64,000 bases of DNA, from contig CALKRW010000061.1 of NCBI GenBank assembly GCA_937989585.1, positions 1 to 64,000 of the forward strand. The letters run 5' to 3'. A program made the position numbers and the translations under genes. The stretch comes from an uncultured Porphyromonadaceae bacterium. Lineage in GTDB: Bacteria; Bacteroidota; Bacteroidia; Bacteroidales; Muribaculaceae. Each line of letters begins with the position of its first letter. The stretch's first letter is position 1. The notes beneath the pieces are model-generated. The model worked only from the letters and a program-made list of their open reading frames with translations. It was not told the DNA's origin and searched no databases. Of this stretch, positions 17,099-26,541 are shown piece after piece.

Positions 17099-19105
17099 AT
17101 GTCCCAGAAACAGAAATACGACCTGTCCCAGATAGAAAAAGACCGCCGTATACTAGAACTGCTCGCACAGAATTTTCCCAATGTCCAGGCTGCGAGTACG
17201 GAGATCATAAATCTTGAAGCAATCCTAAACTTACCCAAAGGAACTGAACACTTTGTCGCCGACCTGCATGGTGAATACGAAGCCTTCCGTCATATACTGA
17301 AAAACGCCTCCGGAAATATCAAGCGCAAGGTCATCGAGATATTCGGAACAACAATGCGTGACAGCGAGATCCGCGAGCTCTGTACCCTGATCTATTATCC
17401 GAGACCTAAACTCGAGATTGTAAAAGAACAGGAGGAGGATCTGGATAATTTCTATCAGATTACTCTCAACCAGTTGGTAAAGGTATGCCGGGCCGTGTCG
17501 GCAAAGTATACCCGCTCGAAAGTCCGCAAGGCTCTGCCGAAAGCATTCGCTTATATAATTGAGGAACTACTGCACGAAACCCCGGATGACACAAAAAAGC
17601 AGGCCTATTTCCGACGGATTGTCGAGACGATCATAGAGACGGGGCAGGCCGATGAGTTTATTGTCACTCTATGCAATGTGATTCAGCGTCTGTCCATCGA
17701 CCAGTTACACATACTGGGTGACATTTATGACCGTGGTCCCGGAGCGCATCTTATCATGGAACTGCTTTCGGACTATCCTAACTTCGACATCCAGTGGGGC
17801 AACCACGACATACTGTGGATGGGAGCCGCCGCCGGGAACGTTCAGTGTATATTCAATGTCATCCGCATCGCTCTGCGGTATGCCAATATGACAACCCTGG
17901 ACGAAGGATATGGAATCAATCTTGTGCCTCTGGTGACGTATGCTCTTGATACCTATGGTGAGGATGCATGTGAGTGTTTCGAACCGAAAATCGAGACGGC
18001 AGACGATGTCATACATAGCGAGAAAACGAAGAAGATAATTGCCCAGATGCACAAGGCGGTAGCAGTGCTACAATTCAAACTTGAGGGTAATCTCATCAAG
18101 GAACATCCCGAATGGGGAATGGATAGCCGTCTTCTGCTCGAGAAGATTGATTATGACAGAATGACAATCAGTATTGAAGGAAAAGAATATGAACTCAAGG
18201 ACAAAAACCTTCCGACTGTTGACCCTGAGGATCCATACCGGCTAACAGGTGAAGAGAAGGAACTTGTGTCAAGGCTTCAGCATTCGTTTATGGTCAGTGA
18301 AAAACTTCAGCAGCATATCCGTGTGATGCTGCAGAGGGGCGGAATGTACGGAGTCTACAATGGCAATCTTGTATATCATGCCTCGATGCCGCTGAATGCC
18401 GACGGTACTCTCAAGGATGTCATGGTAAAAGGTGAGCCATATCATGGCAAAGCGCTGATGAAGGAAATCAATCATATGGTACATTCGGCGTTCTCGCGGC
18501 ACAATGACGAAGAAGACCGTAAATATGCCATAGACTATTTCTGGTATCTATGGTGCGGACCTTCATCGCCACTTTTCGACAAATCGAGGATGACGACATT
18601 CGAGCGCTATTTCATTGCCGATAAATCCGTACATGCAGAACAGAAGGGACATTATTACGCACTACGTGAGGACGAGAGAATATGTGACATGATACTTGAC
18701 GAGTTCGGTGTTACCGGTCCTCACCGTCATATAATTAACGGTCATGTTCCCGTAAGGGCGTCTCACGGTGAGAATCCAATCAAGGCAAACGGCAAACTTA
18801 TGGTTATCGACGGTGGATTCGCCAAGGCCTATCACAACACCACCGGCATAGCCGGATACACTCTGGTTTTCCATTCCAGAGGTTTTGAACTCGTTCAGCA
18901 TGAACCATTCACGTCGGCCGAGAACGCTATTGTGAACGGAACTGATATAGTCTCAACCAATCAGATTGTGGAGATGAGCGCACACAGGATGCGTGTGCGT
19001 GATACTGACAAAGGCCGTGAACTTCAGGAGCAGATTGACGAACTGATGGAACTTCTCTATGCCTACCGAAGCGGGCTGGTGACACAGCGGGCCTCACGGT
19101 ATTGA
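17099..19105 (+). CDS. fbp: Fructose-1,6-bisphosphatase, class III
   Basis: The 668-residue protein matches the large class III FBPase (PF06874) found in Firmicutes and Bacteroidota. The metallophosphoesterase signatures FVADLHGEYEAF, HILGDIYDRGPGAH, QWGNHDILWMGAAAGN and NGHVPVRASHGENPIKANGK supply the metal-binding Asp, His and Asn residues. The enzyme removes the 1-phosphate of fructose 1,6-bisphosphate in gluconeogenesis. The length is normal. It is a single-gene unit with its own promoter, and a shared terminator hairpin lies at its end. Confidence 0.96.
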   Translation: MSQKQKYDLSQIEKDRRILELLAQNFPNVQAASTEIINLEAILNLPKGTEHFVADLHGEYEAFRHILKNASGNIKRKVIEIFGTTMRDSEIRELCTLIYYPRPKLEIVKEQEEDLDNFYQITLNQLVKVCRAVSAKYTRSKVRKALPKAFAYIIEELLHETPDDTKKQAYFRRIVETIIETGQADEFIVTLCNVIQRLSIDQLHILGDIYDRGPGAHLIMELLSDYPNFDIQWGNHDILWMGAAAGNVQCIFNVIRIALRYANMTTLDEGYGINLVPLVTYALDTYGEDACECFEPKIETADDVIHSEKTKKIIAQMHKAVAVLQFKLEGNLIKEHPEWGMDSRLLLEKIDYDRMTISIEGKEYELKDKNLPTVDPEDPYRLTGEEKELVSRLQHSFMVSEKLQQHIRVMLQRGGMYGVYNGNLVYHASMPLNADGTLKDVMVKGEPYHGKALMKEINHMVHSAFSRHNDEEDRKYAIDYFWYLWCGPSSPLFDKSRMTTFERYFIADKSVHAEQKGHYYALREDERICDMILDEFGVTGPHRHIINGHVPVRASHGENPIKANGKLMVIDGGFAKAYHNTTGIAGYTLVFHSRGFELVQHEPFTSAENAIVNGTDIVSTNQIVEMSAHRMRVRDTDKGRELQEQIDELMELLYAYRSGLVTQRASRY

Positions 19106-19131
19106 ACGTAAAGGAAAATTTATTTATATCG

Positions 19132-19161
19132 GGTGCCTGAGATTTTATAATCACAGGCGCC
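19132..19161. terminator. Bidirectional terminator between fbp and menE
   Basis: GGTGCCTG (19132-19139) pairs with CAGGCGCC (19154-19161), and GATT with AATC inside it, leaving loop TTAT. The flanks are T-rich in one direction and A-rich in the other. It overlaps the last codons of menE. Confidence 0.7.
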
Positions 19162-20080
19162 TGATTTTACCATTTGCTGTCCGCGGAAGTGCATGCACGG
19201 CTATTACTTCCTTGGGCCTGTGTATGGAATCAATCGATGAAATAATATGAGCAATGGATTCGGCTGTCTCGGGGCTGCCTTCGATTAACATTACCACCCT
19301 TCTTCCCCATTTGGGATCCGGACGGGAACTGATGCAGAAAGGAGTATCTGAGAACGCGGTATCCTTCAGGGTGTCTTGAATTTCGGATTCGAGTTGTTCG
19401 GGAATGATTTTTATACCGCCGCTATTGATGATGTTGTCATAACGTCCGATCCAGCGGAAAGCAGTCGGAGAAGAAAGTTCGACGAGGTCGTTGGTGATAA
19501 CGCATCCTATCGACATGTTTGGAATATCAGCCACAAGACATCCCCGGTCATCCGTACTTATTCTTATTCCAGGCATGGTTCTGAAATGCTTTTCGGAAAC
19601 ATGTCTCAGCGCGATATGGCTACATGTCTCGGTCATGCCGTACGACTCGTATGCGTTCGCACCGGATTTGACAAGAGCATTCCGCATTTCATCGGAGAGC
19701 GGGGCCCCTCCAATGATGATGTTTGATATATTGCTAAGTTCCGGACTGTTGAGCAAGGCTTCTACCTGGGAGGGGACGATCGCCAACAGATCGCAGGGAG
19801 AAAATGCGGGGGAATTCGACGGTTCTATAAAGACAGCGGTTCCGCCGGATTCGATTGCGCGGACAGCCATCATTTTACCGGCAATATAGTCAAGTGACAA
19901 AGGGCAAAGATAAACCGAGTCATCACGCAGTTGGAAAAAACGATTTGTGGCACGCGCAGAAGCAAGCATGTCGGATTTCAGCAGGCGTATTTCCTTTGGT
20001 ATGCCTGTGGAGCCTGACGTGTGGGCAGTTATATAATTTTTCCCATCGTGCCATTGCCGCAAAAAATCTTCCTGTGTCAC
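19151..20080 (-). CDS. menE: o-Succinylbenzoate-CoA ligase (AMP-binding enzyme)
   Basis: The 309-residue protein has the adenylate-forming P-loop near its N terminus (AHTSGSTGIPKEIRL, about 19-33), the SYGMTETCSH motif, and the C-terminal catalytic lysine region RTANGKIRRL. It would form o-succinylbenzoyl-CoA in menaquinone synthesis. It is shorter than typical MenE because the N-terminal subdomain before the P-loop is nearly absent, as is common for Bacteroidota versions. Its start overlaps the menC stop by 4 nt. It is the last gene of the men cluster. Confidence 0.9.
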   Translation of the reverse strand: MTQEDFLRQWHDGKNYITAHTSGSTGIPKEIRLLKSDMLASARATNRFFQLRDDSVYLCPLSLDYIAGKMMAVRAIESGGTAVFIEPSNSPAFSPCDLLAIVPSQVEALLNSPELSNISNIIIGGAPLSDEMRNALVKSGANAYESYGMTETCSHIALRHVSEKHFRTMPGIRISTDDRGCLVADIPNMSIGCVITNDLVELSSPTAFRWIGRYDNIINSGGIKIIPEQLESEIQDTLKDTAFSDTPFCISSRPDPKWGRRVVMLIEGSPETAESIAHIISSIDSIHRPKEVIAVHALPRTANGKIRRL

Positions 20081-21114
20081 GGCTGTATGAAGTTTACGGG
20101 AACGCTACCCCATGAACGTTTCGGGTCAAGCCAGAGTTCTTCTCCACGAAGTACCATGGGAGAATCGATATTGTTGCTGTAAAGGCTCCCGGTTCCGAGG
20201 CCATGAACCATCGCAGGTTTTTTACTGCTTACCCAGTCAGCGATGTCGTACAGTCCAATATTGGATTCAAGCGCAGAGGTCGCCCACCATCCTATTCCCA
20301 GACTTTCGGCATAATAAATCCATCGGTTTGCCTCCATGAATCCGCCGCACAAGGCGGGTTTAAGGATTATGTAACGAGGTCTGATGAATGCAAGCAACTG
20401 GCGTTTTACCTCATCTCCGGTGACTCCGATTAGTTCCTCGTCGAGAGCAATGTCAATGGGGCTTTCACTGCATATTCTGGCCATTTCTTCGGGCTGTCCG
20501 GCTTTGACTGGCTGTTCAAGTGAATGAATTGAATACCGGCTCAGGGCCTCAATTCGCTTCAGCGCATTGCCTGAAGTGAAAGAACCATTTGCATCAAGTC
20601 GAAGTTCAAGGCGTCCGGCAGGGAAACGTGAACGAATATATTTCAACAGATCAATCTCTTCTTCGAAATTGATGCCTCCGATCTTGAGTTTAAGGCAATG
20701 AAAGCCTGCATTTAGTTTTTCCTCAATACGTTCTGCCATCAGTTCCTTGTCACCCATCCAGATAAGGCCATTAATGCGTATTGGTGAATGTCCCTGACTC
20801 CATTCCGGATCATGGCGCTTGCATTCAAGTCTGTTAAAGGCAGCCTCGAATCCAAAACGGATTGAACTGTATTTTTTGTAATAATCTATGTCGAGGGGAT
20901 TCTTACAGGATTTACGAAGAATATCCTCGAATACGGGGGTGTCCTCGGCACTCAGGCCTCGGAAAAGCGGGACCTCGGCAACGACATGATTATTGGTGTC
21001 AAGAGTGTCCCATACATGAATGAAATAGGTGTCCTTCACCTTCATTGCCTGACGGGAGGTTATGGCAGTAAAGGTGAAATCAAGAGTATAGGGAGAATAT
21101 TCAGCCTTGATCAT
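20077..21114 (-). CDS. menC: o-Succinylbenzoate synthase
   Basis: The 345-residue enolase-superfamily protein carries the KLKIGG lysine motif, LRLDANGSF (metal Asp), LEQPVKAGQPEEM (metal Glu), IALDEELIG and the late lysine in YIILKPALCGG. It dehydrates SHCHC to o-succinylbenzoate in the menaquinone pathway. It sits between menB (29 nt upstream) and menE (4 nt overlap). Confidence 0.93.
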   Translation of the reverse strand: MIKAEYSPYTLDFTFTAITSRQAMKVKDTYFIHVWDTLDTNNHVVAEVPLFRGLSAEDTPVFEDILRKSCKNPLDIDYYKKYSSIRFGFEAAFNRLECKRHDPEWSQGHSPIRINGLIWMGDKELMAERIEEKLNAGFHCLKLKIGGINFEEEIDLLKYIRSRFPAGRLELRLDANGSFTSGNALKRIEALSRYSIHSLEQPVKAGQPEEMARICSESPIDIALDEELIGVTGDEVKRQLLAFIRPRYIILKPALCGGFMEANRWIYYAESLGIGWWATSALESNIGLYDIADWVSSKKPAMVHGLGTGSLYSNNIDSPMVLRGEELWLDPKRSWGSVPVNFIQP

Positions 21115-21143
21115 TGGCTTAACGGACGGGAAACAGAGAGGAT

Positions 21144-21968
21144 TTAGCCCGGGAACTGGGGGAACTGGTCGAAATCGGGGTCGCGTTTCTCGAGGAATGC
21201 GTTCTTGCCTTCCTGGGCCTCGTCCATAAGGTAATACATGAGTGTTGCGTCACCTGCGAATTCCATCAGGCCATGCTGTCCGTCGAGTTCGGCATTGAGT
21301 GCGCGTTTGACCATTCTGATGGCAAACGGGCTACGTTTCATTATAGTCTCACACCATTCGACAACTTCATCCTCAAGTCTTTCAAAAGGCACCACCTTGT
21401 TTATCATGCCCATTTCCAGTGCTTCCTGTGCGGTGTACTGTCGGCACAGGAACCATATCTCACGTGCTTTTTTCTGGCCGACACATCGAGCGAGATATGA
21501 AGAACCGAAACCGGCGTCGAAACTACCGACCTTCGGTCCGGTCTGTCCGAAACGAGCATTCTCTGACGCTATGGTTAGGTCGCAGACTACCTGAAGGACG
21601 TTTCCGCCTCCGATGGCATAACCGTTAACTGCGGCAATAACAGGTTTTGTAAGCGAGCGGATGAACTTATGTATCTCGAGGACGTTGAGTCGGGGAGTGC
21701 CGTCCGAGTCTCTGTAGCCGCCACGGTCCTTGTAATGCTGATCGCCGCCTGAGCAGAATGCCTTGTCACCGGCGCCAGTCAGCACGACCACTCGGATTTC
21801 CTTATGGTCGCGACAAAAATTCAGCGCATCAAGAATCTCGAAATTTGTCTGCGGACGGAAAGCATTGTACACTTCGGGACGATTGATGGTTATACGTCCG
21901 ATACCATTGTACGAATCGAAAAGAATGTCGGTATAATCTTTTATTTTAGTCCATTCACGCTTGCTCAT
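21144..21968 (-). CDS. menB: 1,4-Dihydroxy-2-naphthoyl-CoA synthase
   Basis: The 274-residue crotonase-family protein has the MenB-specific blocks SGGDQHYKDRGGYRDSDG, GYAIGGGNVLQVVCDLTIA and GQTGPKVGSFDAGFGSSYLA. It closes the naphthoate ring of menaquinone from o-succinylbenzoyl-CoA. The length is normal. It lies 16 nt after menD and 29 nt before menC in one operon. Confidence 0.96.
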   Translation of the reverse strand: MSKREWTKIKDYTDILFDSYNGIGRITINRPEVYNAFRPQTNFEILDALNFCRDHKEIRVVVLTGAGDKAFCSGGDQHYKDRGGYRDSDGTPRLNVLEIHKFIRSLTKPVIAAVNGYAIGGGNVLQVVCDLTIASENARFGQTGPKVGSFDAGFGSSYLARCVGQKKAREIWFLCRQYTAQEALEMGMINKVVPFERLEDEVVEWCETIMKRSPFAIRMVKRALNAELDGQHGLMEFAGDATLMYYLMDEAQEGKNAFLEKRDPDFDQFPQFPG

Positions 21969-21984
21969 GTTTCTAAAATTTTAT

Positions 21985-23694
21985 TTAATGCTTCTGCAGG
22001 TTTTTGAAATAATCATTTAATATCTCTGCACTGAGTTCGCCGTCAGTCACAACCTCGAGAACCGCAGGCTTTTCAGATTCAAAGCAGAATCTGTTAAACT
22101 CTTTCGACAGGGATTTGGAATCTTCTGCCCGAAAATATGAGAACCCGTATGCCTCGGCAAGTTTCTCCACGGGGAAGTTAATCTGAGAACCGAGACAGGA
22201 CTCGAGTTCCGGGGCTTTCTTTGTCAGTCCGATAAATCTGAAAATTCCGCCTCCGCCATTACTTAGCACAATAATCTTGAATTTAGGTGTGACTAAATTA
22301 CTGCCCAGGGCTGCGATATCGTACTGAGCGCTCATGTCTCCGGTAATAAGGAGGGTAGGGTCATCGTAAAGTACAGACGCTCCCAGTGCTGTCGAGGTCG
22401 AGCCGTCGATACCGCTGACTCCACGGTTGGAATCAATGCGGTGTATGTGTCCGTATCCAAACAACTGGCAGTAACGGACTGCGGTTCCGTTTGACAACTG
22501 TAGATTAAATCGATTGGGAATATTCGATATGATATGGTAAAGCGCGGAAAGGTCGCTCCATTCTGCATGGGCGGCATATTCATCTCCTCGTTTTTCTGCT
22601 TCCGATGCGATAGTTCGCCATCTTAGTCCATAATCATAAACCTCGTGCTGACCAATACAGGCTGACGCCAGCAAAGGAATAAAGGCTTCCGGGTCCATCT
22701 CAATCCTTCTTGTCAATGCGTTGAAGGGGTCAACGGACATTCCGCGCATGCCAATGTGCCAGTGCTCGAGACCCGGAACCTTCCTTAGCCAGCCCTTGAC
22801 AAAACGAGATACAAGAGAACCACCAAGTGTGATTACAACATCGGGTGCCATGTCTTCTTTCTCTTCAAGTGACATGGAACTTAATGTTGTGTCGATACGT
22901 CTTATCAAACCACGACCGTGAATGTTGGACTGCGCCTCAATCATGACTGCAATATTGGGTACTGATGCCATTCTTGAAATGCCTCGTGACAGATTACGGT
23001 CAGGAGCCATAAACCCGCATATCACGAGAACCCGCTTTCCGTTTAGTTCCCTGGCCAAAGATCTGACCTGTGCCATAGGCATTGTCATGCGAGGTAATAC
23101 AGCAGAAACTGAATCTTTAATTAATTCTTTTTCAGTAAGATTGCCGAGCGGAATATCAAGATGGATGTTTATATGTACGGGTCCCTGACGTCCGCTTGTG
23201 GCGGCAATCAGTGTATCGTTAATGTCACGTACAGCCATACGTCTCAACGATGAATCGGTACTGTCGACATCGATGTCGCAGGAATGCTTCACTATGTTGC
23301 GAAGTATTTCGGGCTGGCGTATTGTCTGGCTGTCATCCTGGTCAATCCATTGACGCGGCCTGTCGGCGGAAATAACTATAATTGGAATCTCCCGGTAATA
23401 AGCCTCGGCCACGGCAGGAGCATAGTTAAGGACGGCGGAACCAGAGGTACATATCAGGGCGACTGGTTTGCGAGACTGGGCAGCCATGCCAAGAGCGATG
23501 AATGCCGCAGAGCGTTCATCGATTACAATAGAAGTCTCCAGTGATTCCTCGCGTGATGTCGAGATGATGAGTGGTGCGTTACGTGAGCCGGGACTGAGTA
23601 CAACATGCCTTACCCCATGACAGACAAGGGCCCTTGTCAGGGCCTGTACGTTGTGTTTGTCACTGTCTAAATTCATCTGATCCGCAGGAATCAC
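21985..23694 (-). CDS. menD: SEPHCHC synthase (MenD)
   Basis: The 569-residue ThDP-dependent enzyme shows an N-terminal pyrimidine-binding domain (VLSPGSRNAPL, IDERSAAFIALGMA), a middle domain and a C-terminal diphosphate-binding region (ITGDMSAQYDIAALG, NGGGGIFRF). It joins isochorismate and 2-oxoglutarate at the start of menaquinone synthesis. The isochorismate synthase gene menF, often next to menD, is not in this window. Its start overlaps the stop of the DUF4923 gene by 4 nt. Confidence 0.95.
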   Translation of the reverse strand: MIPADQMNLDSDKHNVQALTRALVCHGVRHVVLSPGSRNAPLIISTSREESLETSIVIDERSAAFIALGMAAQSRKPVALICTSGSAVLNYAPAVAEAYYREIPIIVISADRPRQWIDQDDSQTIRQPEILRNIVKHSCDIDVDSTDSSLRRMAVRDINDTLIAATSGRQGPVHINIHLDIPLGNLTEKELIKDSVSAVLPRMTMPMAQVRSLARELNGKRVLVICGFMAPDRNLSRGISRMASVPNIAVMIEAQSNIHGRGLIRRIDTTLSSMSLEEKEDMAPDVVITLGGSLVSRFVKGWLRKVPGLEHWHIGMRGMSVDPFNALTRRIEMDPEAFIPLLASACIGQHEVYDYGLRWRTIASEAEKRGDEYAAHAEWSDLSALYHIISNIPNRFNLQLSNGTAVRYCQLFGYGHIHRIDSNRGVSGIDGSTSTALGASVLYDDPTLLITGDMSAQYDIAALGSNLVTPKFKIIVLSNGGGGIFRFIGLTKKAPELESCLGSQINFPVEKLAEAYGFSYFRAEDSKSLSKEFNRFCFESEKPAVLEVVTDGELSAEILNDYFKNLQKH

Positions 23695-24314
23695 TTCTTT
23701 AATTTAACACCTATATGAATGCCGTCGTAGGATTTCAGTATTGAAGAAATTGTCTGGAACGAAGAATTTCCGGAAACGCTTGAAACTTTCTGGATGATGT
23801 CGATGAAACGTTTGGCATCAAACGCAAGATTCAGGATGCCACCGGACATTGAAGCCATGCAGTTGACTTTGCCGATCTTAATTTTCCCGAAAGCCTGAAA
23901 GTTAAAGACAAGTTTGCCATCTGTACCCTTCTCGACTTTGCCTTTGAGAGTGCCGTATTTAATTTTGATCGTGAAATTATACAGACTGTCAACGGACATG
24001 GTCAGGTTATTCAGGCCGACACGATTGTAATAGGGAGAGAGTTTGTTCTCTACGGCCGTGGCTGCTGCCGCTCCTCCCAGTTTTTTCAGTGCGTCATCTG
24101 TGTCGAATTGAACAGCCGGGGAAACATATTTCCAATTGCCCTGAAGTCGGTCAATGGAAAACTCAGAGGATGATGTTGCGTTCTCAACCGTGGATTTCAG
24201 GCCGCTCAGGAGGTCGTCAACTTTTCCTGAACTAAAAATACCGCCTTGCTTTTGGGCAAATATACCTGAACAGAATAGAAAGGAAAAAAGTAATGTCAGT
24301 GCGTATTTTCTCAT
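23691..24314 (-). CDS. DUF4923 family secreted protein
   Basis: The 207-residue product has a signal peptide (cleaved near GIFAQ) and a single domain rich in beta-structure. Conserved-looking blocks are LQGNWKYVSPAVQF, KLSPYYNRVGLNNLTM and SILKSYDGIHIGVKLKK. I recognise the Bacteroidales family DUF4923, function unknown. The WKY/P-AVQF pattern resembles lipocalin-like proteins, but this is a weak impression. It is translationally coupled to menD (4 nt overlap) and lies 43 nt downstream of the dehydratase gene. Confidence 0.8.
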   Translation of the reverse strand: MRKYALTLLFSFLFCSGIFAQKQGGIFSSGKVDDLLSGLKSTVENATSSSEFSIDRLQGNWKYVSPAVQFDTDDALKKLGGAAAATAVENKLSPYYNRVGLNNLTMSVDSLYNFTIKIKYGTLKGKVEKGTDGKLVFNFQAFGKIKIGKVNCMASMSGGILNLAFDAKRFIDIIQKVSSVSGNSSFQTISSILKSYDGIHIGVKLKK

Positions 24315-24357
24315 TATAATATAAAAGAAGTATAATGAAAATCGAAAATTCCGGTTA

Positions 24358-26331
24358 TCAAAGGACGTTGAGTTCGGTCATTACCTCGCTTTCGTTAATC
24401 TCATCGTCTATGGGCTGCCATTGCGAGTTCTGAGATTTAAATTCTGGAACAATACGTTTCATCTGCGCTACAACAGCATGGCAGTCGCCATTGATGGCGA
24501 AGGAACGCAGATCAGTCAAGCGAGAGCAGACTTCGCTGTAGTCGTAAATGCGCACTTTCGCAATCATGATCTTTTTATGTCTGGTTGTTGTAGTGAGTTC
24601 GTGATCGTTGAGAAGTTCCTCGTATAGTTTCTCACCGGGACGAAGGCCAGTCTCGACAATCTGTATGTCACGGTTAGGGCGGAGACCAGCCAGTGAAATC
24701 ATGCGGGATGCAAGGTCGTAGATCTTGACCGGACGTCCCATGTCAAAGATGAATATCTCACCGCCGTTACCCATGCAGCCGGCTTCGAGTACGAGTGAGC
24801 ATGCCTCGGGAATTGTCATGAAGTAACGTATGATGTCGCGGTGCGTTACAGTCACGGGACCGCCTTCGGCAATCTGCTTGCGGAAAAGCGGAATCACGGA
24901 TCCATTGGAACCCAGTACGTTTCCGAAACGGGTGGTTATGAATCGTGTCGGACGGCCGTCGTTGTGTGTCATGCGTAGGTTGTTGGCCAGGGACTGTACA
25001 TAAATCTCAGCAATACGTTTCGATGCGCCCATGATATTTGTGGGATTGACAGCCTTGTCGGTGGAAATCATAACGAAGCGGTCGACGCCATATTTCAGTG
25101 AGAGGTCAGCGAGATTCTTTGTGCCGAAAACGTTGGTTATGATAGCCTCCGTGGGGTTGTGCTCCATCATGGGAACATGTTTGTATGCCGCGGCATGGAA
25201 TACAAGACGGGGACGATATTCCTCGAAAATCTTTGTCATTCGATCTTCGTTGGCGATGTCGGCGATACAGAGTTCGATGTTTACACCGGGGAATTTTTCC
25301 TCCATCTCAAGCTGAAGTTCGTGCATTGGCGTCTCAGCCTGATCTACGAGGATAATTTTAGAAGCCTCAAACTTGGCAACCTGACGTACTATCTCGGAAC
25401 CGATTGAGCCTGCAGCCCCCGTGATAAGCACACGCTGGCCGTGAATATTTCCGGCTATGGCGGGGTCATTGGTGTGAATCTCGTCACGGCCAAGAAGGTC
25501 TTCAATCTTAATGTCCTGGACGTTAGGTGAGAGTGTGGGCTGAGAATCGGCATTTACGTCAAATTCCTCTATCTGGTTTAGCATCATCAGTTTGATGTGG
25601 TTGTCGATGAAGGCGTCAGCGCCACCTGAACGCATGAATTCAATCTGTGTAGACAGGAAAAGCAGGGTATCGCAATTGTATTTTTCGAAAACCTCGCTGA
25701 TTTTTTCAGGCTCATATGGAAGAATTGGAATACCGTTTACAGATGACGAGAGGTTCTTGTTGCCGAGTGAAAGCATGAGGACAGGCTTGTAATGGCCTTC
25801 TGCCTCGGAGGCAAGCGCGGTTGCCAAAGCGAAAGAATTAATTGCTGAACCAAGGATTACGACTCTCTTGCGAGATTTGTTAAGAGACGAGAAGAGGTTT
25901 TTTATGAGGAGTCGCATGAAAGTCATCAGAGTGAAGGAGAGAAGACCGATGACGGCAAGATTCCAGAATCCAACAAAAGTCTCACCGACAGTAAGATCAT
26001 AGATTGATTCACCAAGTATGAGGAAAATCATCGAAACGAATACCGAGACAACTATGCGGTAGATGTCCTCAGTAGTCCACAGACGAACAATCGAACGGTA
26101 TGGTCTTATAACAAAGAATGCGATGGCAAATACGGCTGTGACCGAAATGGTCTTGATTGCGATCAGACTCATCGGTTCATTTGCAGGCCCATTGCAGACA
26201 AGAGTCAGGAATGTGCTTAAAAGCACTATGAAAACATCGCAAAGGAATACAACCCAATGGGGTGTAGTCGTTTTGCTCATACGCTGAATCAGATCGGAAT
26301 TTGCTAACAGGTTGATTAGTTTCTTTCGCAT
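24358..26331 (-). CDS. Membrane-bound nucleotide-sugar 4,6-dehydratase (CapD/WbpM/PglF type)
   Basis: The 657-residue protein has four N-terminal transmembrane helices (about 25-130), a first Rossmann-like region (VVILGSAINSFALATALA), and a C-terminal SDR domain with VLITGAAGSIGSEIVRQV (NAD binding), the STDKAVNPTNIMGASK active-site region and a late ETGLRPGEKLYEELL block. This matches polysaccharide-biosynthesis dehydratases that convert UDP-GlcNAc to a 4-keto-6-deoxy sugar for surface glycans or protein glycosylation. It has its own promoter and may lead into the DUF4923-men genes. Confidence 0.92.
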   Translation of the reverse strand: MRKKLINLLANSDLIQRMSKTTTPHWVVFLCDVFIVLLSTFLTLVCNGPANEPMSLIAIKTISVTAVFAIAFFVIRPYRSIVRLWTTEDIYRIVVSVFVSMIFLILGESIYDLTVGETFVGFWNLAVIGLLSFTLMTFMRLLIKNLFSSLNKSRKRVVILGSAINSFALATALASEAEGHYKPVLMLSLGNKNLSSSVNGIPILPYEPEKISEVFEKYNCDTLLFLSTQIEFMRSGGADAFIDNHIKLMMLNQIEEFDVNADSQPTLSPNVQDIKIEDLLGRDEIHTNDPAIAGNIHGQRVLITGAAGSIGSEIVRQVAKFEASKIILVDQAETPMHELQLEMEEKFPGVNIELCIADIANEDRMTKIFEEYRPRLVFHAAAYKHVPMMEHNPTEAIITNVFGTKNLADLSLKYGVDRFVMISTDKAVNPTNIMGASKRIAEIYVQSLANNLRMTHNDGRPTRFITTRFGNVLGSNGSVIPLFRKQIAEGGPVTVTHRDIIRYFMTIPEACSLVLEAGCMGNGGEIFIFDMGRPVKIYDLASRMISLAGLRPNRDIQIVETGLRPGEKLYEELLNDHELTTTTRHKKIMIAKVRIYDYSEVCSRLTDLRSFAINGDCHAVVAQMKRIVPEFKSQNSQWQPIDDEINESEVMTELNVL

Positions 26332-26383
26332 AAAAGTTGTTTTTAAAACAAAAAGATGTTTCGCATAATATTATATAACTGTG

Positions 26384-26415
26384 CAAAGGTACGAAAAATC
26401 CTGTACCTATACAAT
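26384..26415 (-). promoter_or_regulatory. Promoter of the nucleotide-sugar dehydratase gene
   Basis: On the minus strand: ATTG (26412-26415) then TACCTTTG (26384-26391), 20 bp apart. The leader is about 50 nt. Confidence 0.65.
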
Positions 26416-26541
26416 GGTTAAGTCGCTAAATTTTAGGCTTTAGGTATAGAATGGTATTATGGAAACAAAGATATAATGACTTGATAATAAGTGAAAGATA
26501 GCATATGGATAAGTGAAAGACCGATTGGTCGGCAGAACGTG

